NCBI GenBank assembly: GCA_017792365.1
Contig: CP051229.1
Location: 2,728,001 to 2,792,000, forward strand
Direction: 5' to 3'
DNA: 64,000 bases
Source: Hyphomonas sp.
GTDB taxonomy: Bacteria > Pseudomonadota > Alphaproteobacteria > Caulobacterales > Hyphomonadaceae
Below the pieces are notes generated by a model that had not been told where the DNA came from, searched no databases, and saw only the letters and a program-made list of their open reading frames with translations. The translations under genes and the position numbers were made by a program. Each line of letters opens with the position of its first letter. Position 1 is the first letter of the stretch. This document shows, piece after piece, positions 37,943-47,544 of the stretch.

Positions 37943-38563
37943 CTAGTCCGGAATGGTCCTCGCGAAGGCCTGCAGTTGATTGGCTCGCTGCGACAGCGCC
38001 TCGAGGCGAGGATAGGGTTCAGTCAGCACTTTGGGATGCGTCCGCTTCATGAAGTCGTAGCTGGCGACCGCCGCAGCGTCGGCGCCTGCGGGGTTCTGAC
38101 CGCCGAAGAAGCCGGACTGCGGGGCGCTCGCCTCCAGCAGGTCGAGGGCGCCGCGGCACTGGGCGCTGAGACGGTCGATCCAGTCCTGCCAGTGCAGTTC
38201 CTCTGGCCGGCGGATTGTATCGTAGACCAGCGCCACCGCCTTCTCGGCGAGGGAGTTTGCGTAGGCGATGGTCCGCATCGCTTCCATTCGGTCTGTCCCG
38301 GAGGGCGGCAGGAGGCGTGTCTCGACAGGAGCGGTGTCTTCAATCCAGTCCGTGATCGCCGCGGTTTCAATGAGCAGGGGGCCGTTGTCGATCTGCAAGG
38401 CGGGCACGCGACCCACCGGGTTGATCGATTTCAGCCGGTCGAAGTCTTCGCCGGTGACCATGATCGGTTCGTGCTGGAATGCGCGGCCCTGCAGGTTCAG
38501 CCAGATCGCGATGCGGCGGACGAAAGGCGAGTGGAACCGGCCGTAAAGAATCATCGCCTGCAT
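37943..38563 (-). CDS. Glutathione S-transferase family protein
   Basis: 206 residues with an N-terminal thioredoxin-like domain ([40 protein letters not shown], including the cis-Pro and the glutathione-binding Glu-Thr pair in [10 protein letters not shown]) and a C-terminal all-helical domain ([20 protein letters not shown]). The active residue is probably Ser 12 of FHSP. Substrate cannot be told. An internal ATG (MILYG) three codons in is an alternative start. Lies in the leftward run between grxD and rimO. Confidence 0.87.
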   Translation of the reverse strand: MQAMILYGRFHSPFVRRIAIWLNLQGRAFQHEPIMVTGEDFDRLKSINPVGRVPALQIDNGPLLIETAAITDWIEDTAPVETRLLPPSGTDRMEAMRTIAYANSLAEKAVALVYDTIRRPEELHWQDWIDRLSAQCRGALDLLEASAPQSGFFGGQNPAGADAAAVASYDFMKRTHPKVLTEPYPRLEALSQRANQLQAFARTIPD

Positions 38564-38595
38564 CCGTCAGTCGCTGTCGCCGGGACGGCCCGAGG

Positions 38596-38928
38596 TCAGG
38601 CCTCAACGAGGCCCTGTTCCTCGAGAAGGGTTTTCAGCTCGCCCGACTGAAACATCTCCTTGGCGATGTCGCAGCCGCCCAGGAATTCGCCTTTGACGTA
38701 CAACTGGGGAATGGTGGGCCAGTTCGAGAAGGATTTCACGCCTTCGCGAATGTCCTGGTCCTCAAGCACGTTGGTGCTCTCGTAATCCACACCGAGATGA
38801 TCTAGGATCGCCACCACGGTCGCCGAAAAGCCGCACTGCGGAAAGGCGGGCGTGCCCTTCATGAACAGCATGACCGGGTTCTCTTCGATCAGCTTCTGGA
38901 TCGAATCGTGTACCGCTGGTTCGCTCAT
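38596..38928 (-). CDS. grxD: Monothiol glutaredoxin Grx4/GrxD
   Basis: Iron-sulfur carrier that binds a [2Fe-2S] cluster with glutathione and partners BolA. 110 residues with MKGTPAFPQCGFS (active Cys 32 in the CGFS motif), SNWPTIPQLYVKGEFLGG (cis-Pro) and CDIAKEMFQSGEL. The BolA gene lies about 1 kb upstream on the same strand, separated by an aldo/keto reductase. In most alphaproteobacteria purL, bolA and grxD are close neighbours, as here. Confidence 0.96.
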   Translation of the reverse strand: MSEPAVHDSIQKLIEENPVMLFMKGTPAFPQCGFSATVVAILDHLGVDYESTNVLEDQDIREGVKSFSNWPTIPQLYVKGEFLGGCDIAKEMFQSGELKTLLEEQGLVEA

Positions 38929-39003
38929 CTTACGCCTCTTTTGGCCGCGACAGCCCTGTCGCGCTCTCAGTCCTACCTGAGCTAAGGCCGGAAGCCGTAA
39001 GGA

Positions 39004-39858
39004 TCAAGCACCGTCATCGGCGGAAATCGCCGCCGAGACGTTCTCTTCAAGGTGGGCCATGCGGGTCGTCGTCGTGACCACGCGATGGGCGCGGCCGCGC
39101 GTCAACGCCCAGACGATGCCTTCGCTCGGCGGGTGATCGACCGCCGGTCCATCGCCCGCGCGACCAGCAGCATGGCGGGCAAGACGCCATATCTTCCCGG
39201 GACTTGTCGGCAGGCTGTAGCGGGGAAGCGCAGGGGCGACCGCTTCGATGCCGATCAATTCGGCGCCGCTGTTGCGGATCTTCGAGAGCCGGATCAGCTG
39301 ATCAGTATCGAGCGCCGCATGGACGGGCGTCATCACAAGCTTGAAGAGCCCGGTATCGAGAGCCGCCTCAAGCTCCTCGCCGCGACCGGCGATCCCGAGC
39401 AGGCCGATCCGTCCCGAGTATTGTTCCTCCTCGATCGCCTTGAACAGGCCGTCGCTGAGTTCGGCGGAGGAGGGGCCGTGAAGGAACAGCCAGTCGATTT
39501 TGCGGAGCTTCAGCCGCTGCATGGAGTCATCAATGGAGCGACGCACGGTGTCTGGAGAAAAGTCGCGCTCCCGCCGCGCAGCGCCGGATGAGTACAGCCC
39601 GACTTTCGTGGAAACGATGCACTCGAAACGCGGAAGTCTGACAAGCGCCTCGCCGAGGCGCTTCTCCGCTTCGCCCGCGCCGTATGAGGGTGCCGTGTCG
39701 AACAGACGAACCCCAAGCTCGTAGGCTCGCTGTATGAGGCTCTCAGTGCCCTTGCGCGACACCAGCGCGGTGCCGTGGGGGCCGCTGATGCCCAGGCCCA
39801 GTCGTCTTGCACCCCATGCCCTGTCGCTTACCGGCCCGGTCATCGCAACGCCGCTCAT
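39004..39858 (-). CDS. Aldo/keto reductase family protein
   Basis: 284 residues of the NADPH-dependent (beta/alpha)8 family. RAYELGVRLFDTAPSYGAGE carries the catalytic Asp and Tyr. STKVGLYSSGA has the Lys, and IDWLFLHGPSS carries the conserved His. C-terminal VVTTTTRMAHLEENV corresponds to the cofactor end. Its ATG overlaps the bolA stop as ATGA, so translation is coupled. A downstream Met (MTGPVSDRAWGARRLG) is an alternative start. Substrate unknown. Confidence 0.86.
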   Translation of the reverse strand: MSGVAMTGPVSDRAWGARRLGLGISGPHGTALVSRKGTESLIQRAYELGVRLFDTAPSYGAGEAEKRLGEALVRLPRFECIVSTKVGLYSSGAARRERDFSPDTVRRSIDDSMQRLKLRKIDWLFLHGPSSAELSDGLFKAIEEEQYSGRIGLLGIAGRGEELEAALDTGLFKLVMTPVHAALDTDQLIRLSKIRNSGAELIGIEAVAPALPRYSLPTSPGKIWRLARHAAGRAGDGPAVDHPPSEGIVWALTRGRAHRVVTTTTRMAHLEENVSAAISADDGA

Positions 39859-40089
39859 TCAGGAGCGCGCGTCGAAAGCTGAAGCGCATGCAATGCGCCG
39901 CCCATCTCTCCCTTGAGCGCCCCGTAAACGAGCTGGTGCTGAGCGATCCGCGACAGTCCGCGAAACTGCTCGGAGATGATTTCAGCGCTCCAGTGGTCGT
40001 TGTCTCCGGCGAGATCGGTGAGCGTGATTTCGGCGTCCGGAAAAAGCCTGCCGCAGGTGCGCCTCTAGCGTGTCGCGTGTCATCGCCAT
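39855..40089 (-). CDS. bolA: BolA family protein (hidden by a frameshift)
   Basis: Not visible as a single open frame. Removing one base from the A5 run at 40041-40045 (T5 on the coding strand) gives 77 residues: MAMTRDTLEAHLRQAFPDAE, then GDNDHWSAEIISEQFRGLSR, IAQHQLVYGALKGEMGG and ALHALQLSTRAPE, ending in TGA. These match BolA/IbaG throughout (conserved His and the RIAQHQLVY-GALKGEM helix). Works with GrxD in iron-sulfur trafficking and regulation. Its stop overlaps the aldo/keto reductase start by four bases. ATG 40083 is an alternative start. Confidence 0.88.
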
Positions 40090-40272
40090 CTGTAATCCCA
40101 CCCTCGTCGTCTTCCGGCGTCTGCCGTCCTGTGCGGTTGCTTATGTAGCGAGACATGAACACAGGGCAATGATCAGCTACAGTCGATCTCGTATTGGCGT
40201 TTGTGACGCAGGCCTCCTACGCGTTGCGGCCGCCCACATGGGCGACCGCTGGTCTTGCGTATGTTGCGCCGC

Positions 40273-40969
40273 CTATTCAGGCGTCACGATGTTGTTGTCG
40301 TCGACCATGCCCTCGATCTCCCGGGCTTTCTCGGTGAGTGCGCAGGGTCGGCAGCGTGGCTTCGGCATAAGCCTTCAGCGCCGCGTTATCGCCATCCGAC
40401 GCATAATCCTCGAACAGGTCGATCTTGTCCTGATGCATATCGATCTGCATCGTGATGTAGTCGTGGTCCCACTCATTGCCGACGGCGTCAGGATCCGGCG
40501 CCGAGCCCTGGGCTTCTTCCGTCAGATCGTCGACGCGGCGCTGGTGATCGTCGTCAAGCACGCTGCTCGGCGGGGTCAGCATCGCGCCGGCCATGGCGGT
40601 TTTCAGAGCATCGCCAGCAGACTGGTGATCATCCAGGATCTTCTGGGCGTAGTCCTTGACCTCAGGCGTGGTGGCGCGCTCGACAGCGATTTCGCTCGTG
40701 CGCAGCTGGGCGAGATTGGCTTGCGACGCCATGTCGACGAAGGACTGCGCGTCGCTCCGGTCCATGTCGTCCGCCATATCATTCGATGCGGTGTCATAGT
40801 CGTCGGTCGCTGACTCGCCATAGTCGGGCTCATCAATGACTTCGTTTTCTTCTGCAGACCCTTCGATCATCGAGCCGTCTTCGGCGAAGTCGACTTCGCT
40901 GGGATTGCCGCAGGCTGACAGCGCGAGAAGGGCGGCGCTGAGCGCGCCGGTAATCATGTAACTTTTCAT
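40273..40969 (-). CDS. DUF4142-type exported protein (frameshifted at its C terminus)
   Basis: 231 residues. A lipoprotein signal (ITGALSAALLALSACGN, Cys about 20) and an acidic low-complexity spacer (DEPDYGESATDDYDTAS) precede the DUF4142 four-helix domain: SFVDMASQANLAQLRTSEIA, PEVKDYAQKILDDHQSAGDA, NEWDHDYITMQIDMHQDKID and LKAYAEATLPTLRTH. An extra base at 40333-40334 shifts the end; corrected, it reads EKAREIEGMVDDNNIVTPE. AAGGAG precedes the ATG. The family is ferritin-like in fold; function unknown. Confidence 0.87.
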
Positions 40970-41109
40970 GGCCAACTCCTTTGGTTGGTGGGCTGTTGTC
41001 GGCGATTCAATGGTTAAACGGCCCGAGAGTTCCGCCTGTGAGGGCGGACTCGACCGAGTCTGAACAATTCGAAATGTACGGGCGCGCTGTGCGGCCGGAG
41101 AAACCGCGC

Positions 41110-43406
41110 CTAGCCTTTCATGTAGCCCGGGAGCCAGCCTTCCCAGGCTTCGCGCAGGCGCGAAAGGGGAAAGTCGACGATGCCCTTGTTGGGACCGTCG
41201 TCGTGTACGGTTAGTACCGGATCTTCGATGAACGCGCCGGCGAACGGGCTGACAGACACGGCGACGCCCAACTCTTGCGCGAGCTTGCCCGCCTTCTCGC
41301 CGTAACTTGGTGGAACTGCGACAAGGTAGCGTCCCGGCGTTTCGTCGAAGATCAGGGCGAGGCCGCTCTTGCCCGCCGGGGCATTGCCGGTCGCGACAAA
41401 CATCGCGCCGTCGACATCGAGCTCCAGTCCGCATCCGCTGGCGAGGACCATCTCGGCCGCTGCGCAGGCGATGCCGCCGTCGGAGACGTCGTGCACTGCG
41501 CTGGCCAGGCCGTCGGTGATGAGCTTGCGGACGAAGCCGGCATTTCGCTTCTCGGCCTGAAGATCGATCGTCGGCGCTGATCCGGCGTCTGCGCCATCCA
41601 GCCCGAGCCATTCGCGGGCATAGAGCGAGGCTCCCATATGGCCTCTGGTCTCGCCGACCACGATCAGCAAGTCGCCCGGCTGTGCGCCGCGCAGCGTCGC
41701 AATCTTCGAGACATCCTCGATCAGCCCGATGCCGCCGACAACCGGGGTGGGCGGAATACCGACGCCGTCGGTCTCATTGTAGAGTGAGACGTTGCCGCTC
41801 ACGACTGGGAAGTCGAGTTCGCGGCAGGCTTCGGCCATGCCTTCGATGGCCTTGACGATCACGCCCATCGTTGGCGGCTTTTCCGGATTACCGAAATTGA
41901 GGTTGTCGGTGATCGCGATCGGCGTGGCGCCGACGGACGAGAGGTTGCGGTAAGCTTCGGCCACGACCGCCTTGCCGCCTTCGTACGGATCGGCGGCGAC
42001 ATAGTGCGGGTTGCAGTCGGAGCAGATTGCGAGCGCCTTGTTGGTCCCGTGAATGCGCACGATGGCCGCATCGCCGGATGACTGCGAACTGTCGATCGTG
42101 TCGCCCATGACGTGGCGGTCGTACTGTTCCCAAATCCAGCGCTTGGACGCCATGTCGGGCGAGGACATCAGCTTCAGCAGGACGTCGCCGTAGTCTTCGA
42201 GTTCGGGGAACTTCGTGATGTCGAGCGGCGGCGCTGTCTTGGGCTCAACCCATGGCCGGTCGTAGTTTGGCGCATCGTCGGCCAGCGGCGGTACGGGGAT
42301 GTCGCAGACGACCTGGCCGTGCTGCTTCAGCACCATGCGGCCAGTGTCGGTGGTGTGGCCGATGATTTCTGCGTCCAGGTCCCACTTGTCGAAGATCGCC
42401 TTGGCGACATGTTCCTGACCCGGCTTGAGGATGATCAGCATGCGCTCCTGCGACTCTGACAGCATGATCTCGTAGGCGGTCATACCGTCTTCGCGCTGGG
42501 GCACCTTGTCGAGATCCATCTCGATGCCGATGCCGCCCTTGTCGGCGATCTCGACCGAGGAGGAGGTGAGGCCGGCCGCGCCCATGTCTGGATCGACTGG
42601 ATGGCGTCGGTCTGCATCAGCTCAAGGCAGGCTTCGATGAGCAGCTTTTCGGTGAACGGGTCGCCGACCTGTACCGTGGGGCGCTTCTCTTCATCGCCTT
42701 CGGAGAATTCGGCGGACGCCATCGTGGCGCCGTGGATGCCGTCGCGGCCGGTCTTGGAGCCGACGTAGAAGATTGCGAGGCCCGGCTCGGCGCCGCGCGA
42801 ATAGAAGATCTTGTCCTGATCGGCGAGGCCGACCGCCATCGCGTTGACGAGGATGTTGCCGTTATAGCCCTTGTGGAATTGAGTTTCGCCCGCGACCGTG
42901 GGGACGCCGACGCAATTGCCGTAGCCCGCGATGCCGCCCACCACGCCGGCGACCAGTGAACGGGTCTTGGGGTGATCCGGCTCGCCGAAGCGCAGGGCGT
43001 TCACCAGCGCGATCGGTCGCGCGCCCATGGTGAAGACATCGCGCAGGATGCCGCCGACGCCGGTTGCCGCGCCCTGATAGGGCTCGATGTAGGACGGGTG
43101 GTTGTGGCTCTCCATCTTGAAGATGCAGGCCTGGCCGTCGCCGATGTCGATGACCCCGGCATTCTCCCCCGGGCCCTGAATGACCCGGTCATTCTTGGTG
43201 GGAAACTTCCCCAGATGTCGACGGGTGGATTTGTAGGAGCAGTGCTCGGACCACATGACCGAGAAGACGCCCAGTTCGACGAGGTTGGGCTGTCGCCCCA
43301 GCCGGTCGAGGATGATCTGGAATTCAGCGGCGTTGATGCCGTGTTCCGCGCCGGCCTTGGCGTCCTGCGGAGCGAGAAGGGGGGAGAGGTCGGGCGTCTG
43401 GCTCAT
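41110..43406 (-). CDS. purL: Phosphoribosylformylglycinamidine synthase II PurL (one frameshift)
   Basis: Purine biosynthesis step 4, the ATP-dependent amidation subunit. Two frames join to 765 residues if one base is restored near 42588 (joint reading [20 protein letters not shown]). Signatures are [58 protein letters not shown], and in the second half [20 protein letters not shown] and [16 protein letters not shown]. Small-subunit purS/purQ are not in view. Lies upstream of bolA/grxD with a DUF4142 gene between. Confidence 0.95.
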
Positions 43407-43455
43407 GGCCCGCTATTTACGTCAGATCGGCGATTCGGCAATCCACAGGGCCAAC

Positions 43456-44223
43456 CTATCCAGAAGAGCCGGTGAGCCGCCCGCGTTCTTCGGCGCTGAT
43501 TGGTCGCCACTTTCCTTCCGGCAGGTCGCCCAGCGCGACGGGGCCAATGCGGATGCGGATGAGGTCGACCACGTCGAGGTCGACGAGATCGCACATGCGG
43601 CGGATCTGGCGGTTGCGGCCCTCCTGGAGGATGAAGCGGAGCACTTGGGTATCGTCGAGGCTGACTTTCGCGGGCTTCAGCTGGCGGCCGTCGAGTTCGA
43701 GGCCGTGGCGGAGGCGGGCGATCTTCTGGCGGTCGATGCGGCCCTCGACCGTGACGAGGTATTCCTTTTCCATCTCGCTCTCGGGGCCGATGACGGCCTT
43801 TGCGATGACGCCGTCTTCGGAAAGCATCAGCAGGCCGCGGCTGTCCATGTCGAGGCGGCCGATCGGGGCAAGATCGTTAGAGCCGCCGGGGATGGTCTTT
43901 GCTTCGCCCCATAGATTGGGCTTGCGGATCAGGCGGACGGCGGGGACCTGGTCGCCTTCGGGCTGGCCGGAGACGTAGCCGACAGGCTTGTTGAGCAGGA
44001 CGGTGAGCTTGGCGCCGAGCTGGGCTTCGGCGCGGTCGGTCAGGACCAGCGTCTGGCCGGGCTCGATCTTGCGGCCCACGTCGTCGACCCGCTGGCCGTC
44101 AACCATCACGAGGCCCTGAGCGATCAAGGCTTCCGCCTCGCGGCGCGAGCATACGCCCGACTGCGCCAGCCATTTGTTGACGCGGATCGGCTCATCGCCA
44201 TCGAAGGTGCGGGTCCAGCTCAT
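43456..44223 (-). CDS. RsuA/RluB/RluF-family pseudouridine synthase
   Basis: 255 residues. S4 RNA-binding domain at the N terminus (IRVNKWLAQSGVCSRREAEA; GLVMVDGQRVDDVGRKIEPG), then the catalytic domain with PIGRLDMDSRGLLMLSEDG (catalytic Asp about 120), LNKPVGYVSGQPEGD, EKEYLVTVEGRID and LQEGRNRQIRRMCDLVDLDV. The short N terminus and the KLTVLLNKPVGYVSG form favour RluF (23S U2604) over RluB or RsuA, but the exact target is not certain. Thirty bases from the next leftward gene. Confidence 0.9.
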   Translation of the reverse strand: MSWTRTFDGDEPIRVNKWLAQSGVCSRREAEALIAQGLVMVDGQRVDDVGRKIEPGQTLVLTDRAEAQLGAKLTVLLNKPVGYVSGQPEGDQVPAVRLIRKPNLWGEAKTIPGGSNDLAPIGRLDMDSRGLLMLSEDGVIAKAVIGPESEMEKEYLVTVEGRIDRQKIARLRHGLELDGRQLKPAKVSLDDTQVLRFILQEGRNRQIRRMCDLVDLDVVDLIRIRIGPVALGDLPEGKWRPISAEERGRLTGSSG

Positions 44224-44253
44224 GGTGTCGTCTAGACCGGTTTCGCAGTCCGG

Positions 44254-44679
44254 TCATCGCCTTGGCGGAAGGAGACGCGGCAGGGCGAAGACAATCGGCA
44301 GACCGATCGCCAGCGCCAGCAGGGTCGTCTGCACCGCGATGTCCACCGGCAGGAAGCGGGAGTTGACGATCGCGAGGTAGACGACGCCGACCGTGGCCGT
44401 CCAGAAAACCGCGGCGAACTTGAACGAGAACTGGATGCTGCGGTCTGATGTCTGCGCGTAGAGCCACGCCATGGCCAGGCCGTATATGAAATCCGGCGCG
44501 AGCGTGATCAGCTCCCGCGCCAGCGGCGAATACGGCAACCGGACCTCGGTCGAGATCAGGGCGCCAGCCGCGTCCCACCCGGCGCCGAGGAGCAGGTTAT
44601 TTCCCAGCCAGCCGAGCAGGTTCATGTAGAATCCGAGGCCGAGACCGACGAGAAATACGCGCAAAACAGCCTCCCGCAT
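44254..44679 (-). CDS. Small polytopic membrane protein, function unknown
   Basis: 141 residues from ATG 44679, with about four hydrophobic segments: LRVFLVGLGLGFYMNLLGWL; LITLAPDFIYGLAMAWLYA; FKFAAVFWTATVGVVYLAIV; VQTTLLALAIGLPIVFALP. The end is basic (RLLPPRR). A longer start at 44712 exists. A perfect palindrome ACTATATAGT lies 42-51 bases upstream. No family recognised. Confidence 0.7.
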   Translation of the reverse strand: MREAVLRVFLVGLGLGFYMNLLGWLGNNLLLGAGWDAAGALISTEVRLPYSPLARELITLAPDFIYGLAMAWLYAQTSDRSIQFSFKFAAVFWTATVGVVYLAIVNSRFLPVDIAVQTTLLALAIGLPIVFALPRLLPPRR

Positions 44680-44720
44680 GCCGCCGAAGAGACAGCATAC
44701 AGGAGGCCGCACAAATAGCT

Positions 44721-44730
44721 ACTATATAGT
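44721..44730. promoter_or_regulatory. ACTATATAGT palindrome
   Basis: A perfect ten-base palindrome in the gap between the leftward membrane gene and the CHRD lipoprotein gene. It is flanked by TAGTTGAC (44731-44738), a sequence also seen upstream of the BlaI-type gene (31090). It may be a promoter -10/operator; no experimental analogue is claimed. Confidence 0.3.
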
Positions 44731-44750
44731 TAGTTGACGACCAGCGTCAG

Positions 44751-45254
44751 CTATTGCGGCATGATCTGGCCGCGGATTTCGCCCGCGCCATACGCCTCGG
44801 TGTGGACGTTGACGTAGTACATCCCGTTCATCAGCTCCTCGACCTGTTCGTCGGTCAGGGTCGCCGTGCCGGTGATCGGGCTGGCCGCATCGGCGAACGG
44901 TACGACGACGCCAGCGCTCTCGCCCTCGGGGGCGGGCCCATGGATGTGCGCCGCGCCGGCCGGACCGGTCAGTCCTGCGTAGGTGACGGTGTATTCGAGG
45001 GTGTTGTCGGCAGGGTTGAAGGTGAACTCGCCGGTGCCCATGCCTTCTGAGTCAACGCCTTCGGCGGGACCCAAATTGGCGGTCATCATCATCGGATCGC
45101 CTGCCGGCATGGGTTCATCCATGTCCGCCGCGTCATCCATCACGGTCGTGTCTTCGGCGGTATCGTCCATCGCCGGCTCGTCATACGCCGTCTCGCCACA
45201 GCCCGCTGCGAGCAGGCCGCCTGCCGCTACGGCAGCGATAAAAAACTGTTTCAT
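44751..45254 (-). CDS. CHRD-domain lipoprotein
   Basis: 167 residues from ATG 45254. Lipoprotein signal FFIAAVAAGGLLAAGCGET (Cys about 19), then an acidic Asp/Met-rich spacer (PAMDDTAEDTTVMDDAADMD). The CHRD-like domain has MGTGEFTFNPADNTLEYTVT, GPAGAAHIHGPAPEGESAGV and YYVNVHTEAYGAGEIRGQIM, the last with the conserved His and Arg-Gly-Gln. CHRD domains occur in envelope proteins of many bacteria with no settled function. The frame continues 28 codons upstream without a ribosome site. Confidence 0.9.
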   Translation of the reverse strand: MKQFFIAAVAAGGLLAAGCGETAYDEPAMDDTAEDTTVMDDAADMDEPMPAGDPMMMTANLGPAEGVDSEGMGTGEFTFNPADNTLEYTVTYAGLTGPAGAAHIHGPAPEGESAGVVVPFADAASPITGTATLTDEQVEELMNGMYYVNVHTEAYGAGEIRGQIMPQ

Positions 45255-45439
45255 CTGAATGTCTTCCCTTGTGCTGGTTGTGCACGCGTCAGCCCGCGTC
45301 CCATCCTGAAGCCTGACACGCAACGCGCGAGCGGCCAACCATGCTTAACGCGGGCCCCGATCTTTGGTTCCGGACGCCCGCGAATTGCGCATTGCTTTGG
45401 AAAATGCGCGGTCTCATGGTGAAGATCAGGAGATCGCCC

Positions 45440-46285
45440 GTGACCGACAACACCATTGCCGTCAAACCGCTTTCGCCCGTTCTGGGGGCCGAAGTGCTCG
45501 GCGTCGACCTTTCCAAGCCGCTCAGCAACGCCGAATTCGACGCCATCCACCGCGCCTTCCTGCAGCACCATGTGATCTTCTTCCGCGACCAGAAGCTGTC
45601 GCCCGATGACCAGGTCGCATTCGGCAAGCGCTTCGGAACGCTGAACATACATCCCTACGTGAAGGGGATGGATAGCCACCCGGAGATCCTCGAGATCATC
45701 AAAGAGCCGGAAGAGCGGATCAACTTTGGCGGCGGCTGGCATTCTGACATGAGCTTCCTCGAGGAGCCGGCGCTGGGCTCGCAGCTCTACGCCATGGAAG
45801 TGCCCGACGTGGGCGGCGATACGCTGTTTGCAAGCCAGTATGCAGCCTACGATGCGCTGTCGGACGGACTGAAGGAAACGCTGTCGGGGCTGCGCGCCAT
45901 CCACACGGCGGCGGAAGAGTACGGCGCCAAGGGCCATTCGGCGCAGAAGCGCGCGTCCATGGATTCCGAGGTGGTGGGCGATGATGTGCCGGAATACGAG
46001 CACCCGGTGATCCGCACGCATCCGGAGACGGGACGCAAGGGGCTTTACGTCAATCCGGGCTTCACGCTGCGGTTTGCGGGCTGGACAAGGCGCGAAAGCA
46101 AGCCGCTGCTGGATTACTTGTTCGAGCTGTCACGGCGAGAGGCCTTCACCTGCCGCTTCCGGTGGGAGAAGGGCTCGCTGGCGTTCTGGGACAATCGCTG
46201 TGTCTGGCACTACGCGCTGAACGATTATCACGGCAAGCGCAGGCACATGCGGCGGGTGACGATCAACGGAGATCGGCCGCGCTAG
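45440..46285 (+). CDS. TauD/TfdA-family 2-oxoglutarate-dependent dioxygenase
   Basis: 281 residues from GTG 45440, chosen for AGGAG (45428-45432) seven bases upstream; ATG 45416 and an earlier ATG lack this. Iron site is GGGWHSDMSFLEEPALG (His and Asp about 83-85) with the distal His in DNRCVWHYALNDYHG. Arg of RRHMRRVTINGDRP binds 2-oxoglutarate. N-terminal VKPLSPVLGAEVLGVDLSKP matches taurine-type enzymes. Substrate cannot be assigned: taurine, alkylsulfonates and aryloxyalkanoates are all family possibilities. Confidence 0.88.
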   Translation: MTDNTIAVKPLSPVLGAEVLGVDLSKPLSNAEFDAIHRAFLQHHVIFFRDQKLSPDDQVAFGKRFGTLNIHPYVKGMDSHPEILEIIKEPEERINFGGGWHSDMSFLEEPALGSQLYAMEVPDVGGDTLFASQYAAYDALSDGLKETLSGLRAIHTAAEEYGAKGHSAQKRASMDSEVVGDDVPEYEHPVIRTHPETGRKGLYVNPGFTLRFAGWTRRESKPLLDYLFELSRREAFTCRFRWEKGSLAFWDNRCVWHYALNDYHGKRRHMRRVTINGDRPR

Positions 46286-46314
46286 GGCTCCGGCCCACCA
46301 GTGAAAGCGCGAGC

Positions 46315-47544
46315 CTATTTCGTCGCCACGCGCATGATGCGATTGGTGGAGCTCTGGTGGATCAGGAGATTGCCGTCACGGTCGGGTCGCATGTGGCGAA
46401 TGATACCGGCGTAGACATCGCCAGAAGGGACGGGCCAGCTCGCGAACGTCTCGGAGCCGGGGTCGAAGCGCACCAGCATGTCGGGGCGCACGCCGCTTTC
46501 ATTGTACCAGACCATGCCATCGACGATCGCGATGGCGTAGGGATGTGATTGCGGCCCGCTGGGCGAATCCCATTGCTGGACCTCGTCGCTGGACGGACTG
46601 TAGCGGCCCAGCTTGCCCTCGCCGGAATTGACGAACCAGATGGAGCCGTCGTCGGCGATGTCTAGCCGCCTCACGGTCGTCTGGTTTTCCGAGATCTTGA
46701 TTTCCCGCATCTCCATGGTTTCCGGGTCCATGTTGACGATGCAGGGACCGCCATTGCAGGCGATCCACAGCGAGCCGTCGCTGGCGACCTTGATGCCATA
46801 GGGGCGTGAGTTGGGGCTTGGCATCTCGGCGATCTGGATGTCGCCGGTCTCGGGATCGAGGCGACCGACGCGATTGCTCCGCTGCATCGTGAACCAGAGG
46901 ATGCCGTCGCTATCGAACTCGGCGGTGTGAGGATCGCGCGATTCAGCGTCTGGCATCTTGAACTCGACGATGTCGCCCGTTTCCGGGTTCAGCCTGCCAA
47001 TGGTCGCGTTGCCATTGCCCATGTACCAGGCATGGCCATCCGGCCCGATGTTGACGCTGTGCGGCAGAGCTTGCGGCGGGAGCGGCCATTCCTTCATGTC
47101 GCCGGTAGACGGATCGATCCGGCCAATCACGTTCCCCATCTGGCCGACCCACCAGATGGCGCCATCGGGCGCCTCCACCGGGTCGCGCGAGCGTTGACCG
47201 AGGGTTGGGACAACCCATTCCTCGAAGTCGAGGTTGAGGGTCACCGCTGCAGGCGTGGCGGCGCGATCGGTATTCGGCGGATAGTTGGCGGCGAGGTAGC
47301 GAACGATCTGGTCGGTCTGCTCGGGCGCAGCGGCCGGATCAATCATGGTGGCGATGAGGCTGCGCCAGTGGTCGGCGCTGTATCCGGAGCTGCGGGTGAT
47401 CAGCGCCGGCACGTGGCACGAGCTGCAGGCGGCTTCGACTGCTTCGCGCCCTGATCCTTCAGCGAGTTGGGCGTTGGCGGACTGCGCGCCTGCTGCGCCG
47501 ACGACGGCGAGTCCGGCAAGAGTCAGGATTGGCAAGCGGGTCAT
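46315..47544 (-). CDS. Cytochrome c / Vgb-like beta-propeller fusion, exported
   Basis: 409 residues. Signal peptide (LPILTLAGLAVVGAAGAQSA), then a small cytochrome-c-like domain with the haem site CSSCH (about 40-44) and a Met-containing region ending VRYLAANYPPN. From about 105 a seven-bladed propeller follows, with the repeated PETGDI/DGxxWF pattern of virginiamycin B lyase relatives (GAIWWVGQMGNVIGRIDP; GHAWYMGNGNATIGRLNP; GILWFTMQRSNRVGRLDP; GSIWFVNSGEGKLGRYSP). The lyase His residues cannot be confirmed by eye. A periplasmic redox or sensor role is inferred. Confidence 0.84.
   Translation of the reverse strand: MTRLPILTLAGLAVVGAAGAQSANAQLAEGSGREAVEAACSSCHVPALITRSSGYSADHWRSLIATMIDPAAAPEQTDQIVRYLAANYPPNTDRAATPAAVTLNLDFEEWVVPTLGQRSRDPVEAPDGAIWWVGQMGNVIGRIDPSTGDMKEWPLPPQALPHSVNIGPDGHAWYMGNGNATIGRLNPETGDIVEFKMPDAESRDPHTAEFDSDGILWFTMQRSNRVGRLDPETGDIQIAEMPSPNSRPYGIKVASDGSLWIACNGGPCIVNMDPETMEMREIKISENQTTVRRLDIADDGSIWFVNSGEGKLGRYSPSSDEVQQWDSPSGPQSHPYAIAIVDGMVWYNESGVRPDMLVRFDPGSETFASWPVPSGDVYAGIIRHMRPDRDGNLLIHQSSTNRIMRVATK

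Noticed and set aside
40970-41611. Upstream extension of the DUF4142 frame
   Set aside because: Antisense shadow of purL; the lipoprotein signal and ribosome site fix the start at 40969.
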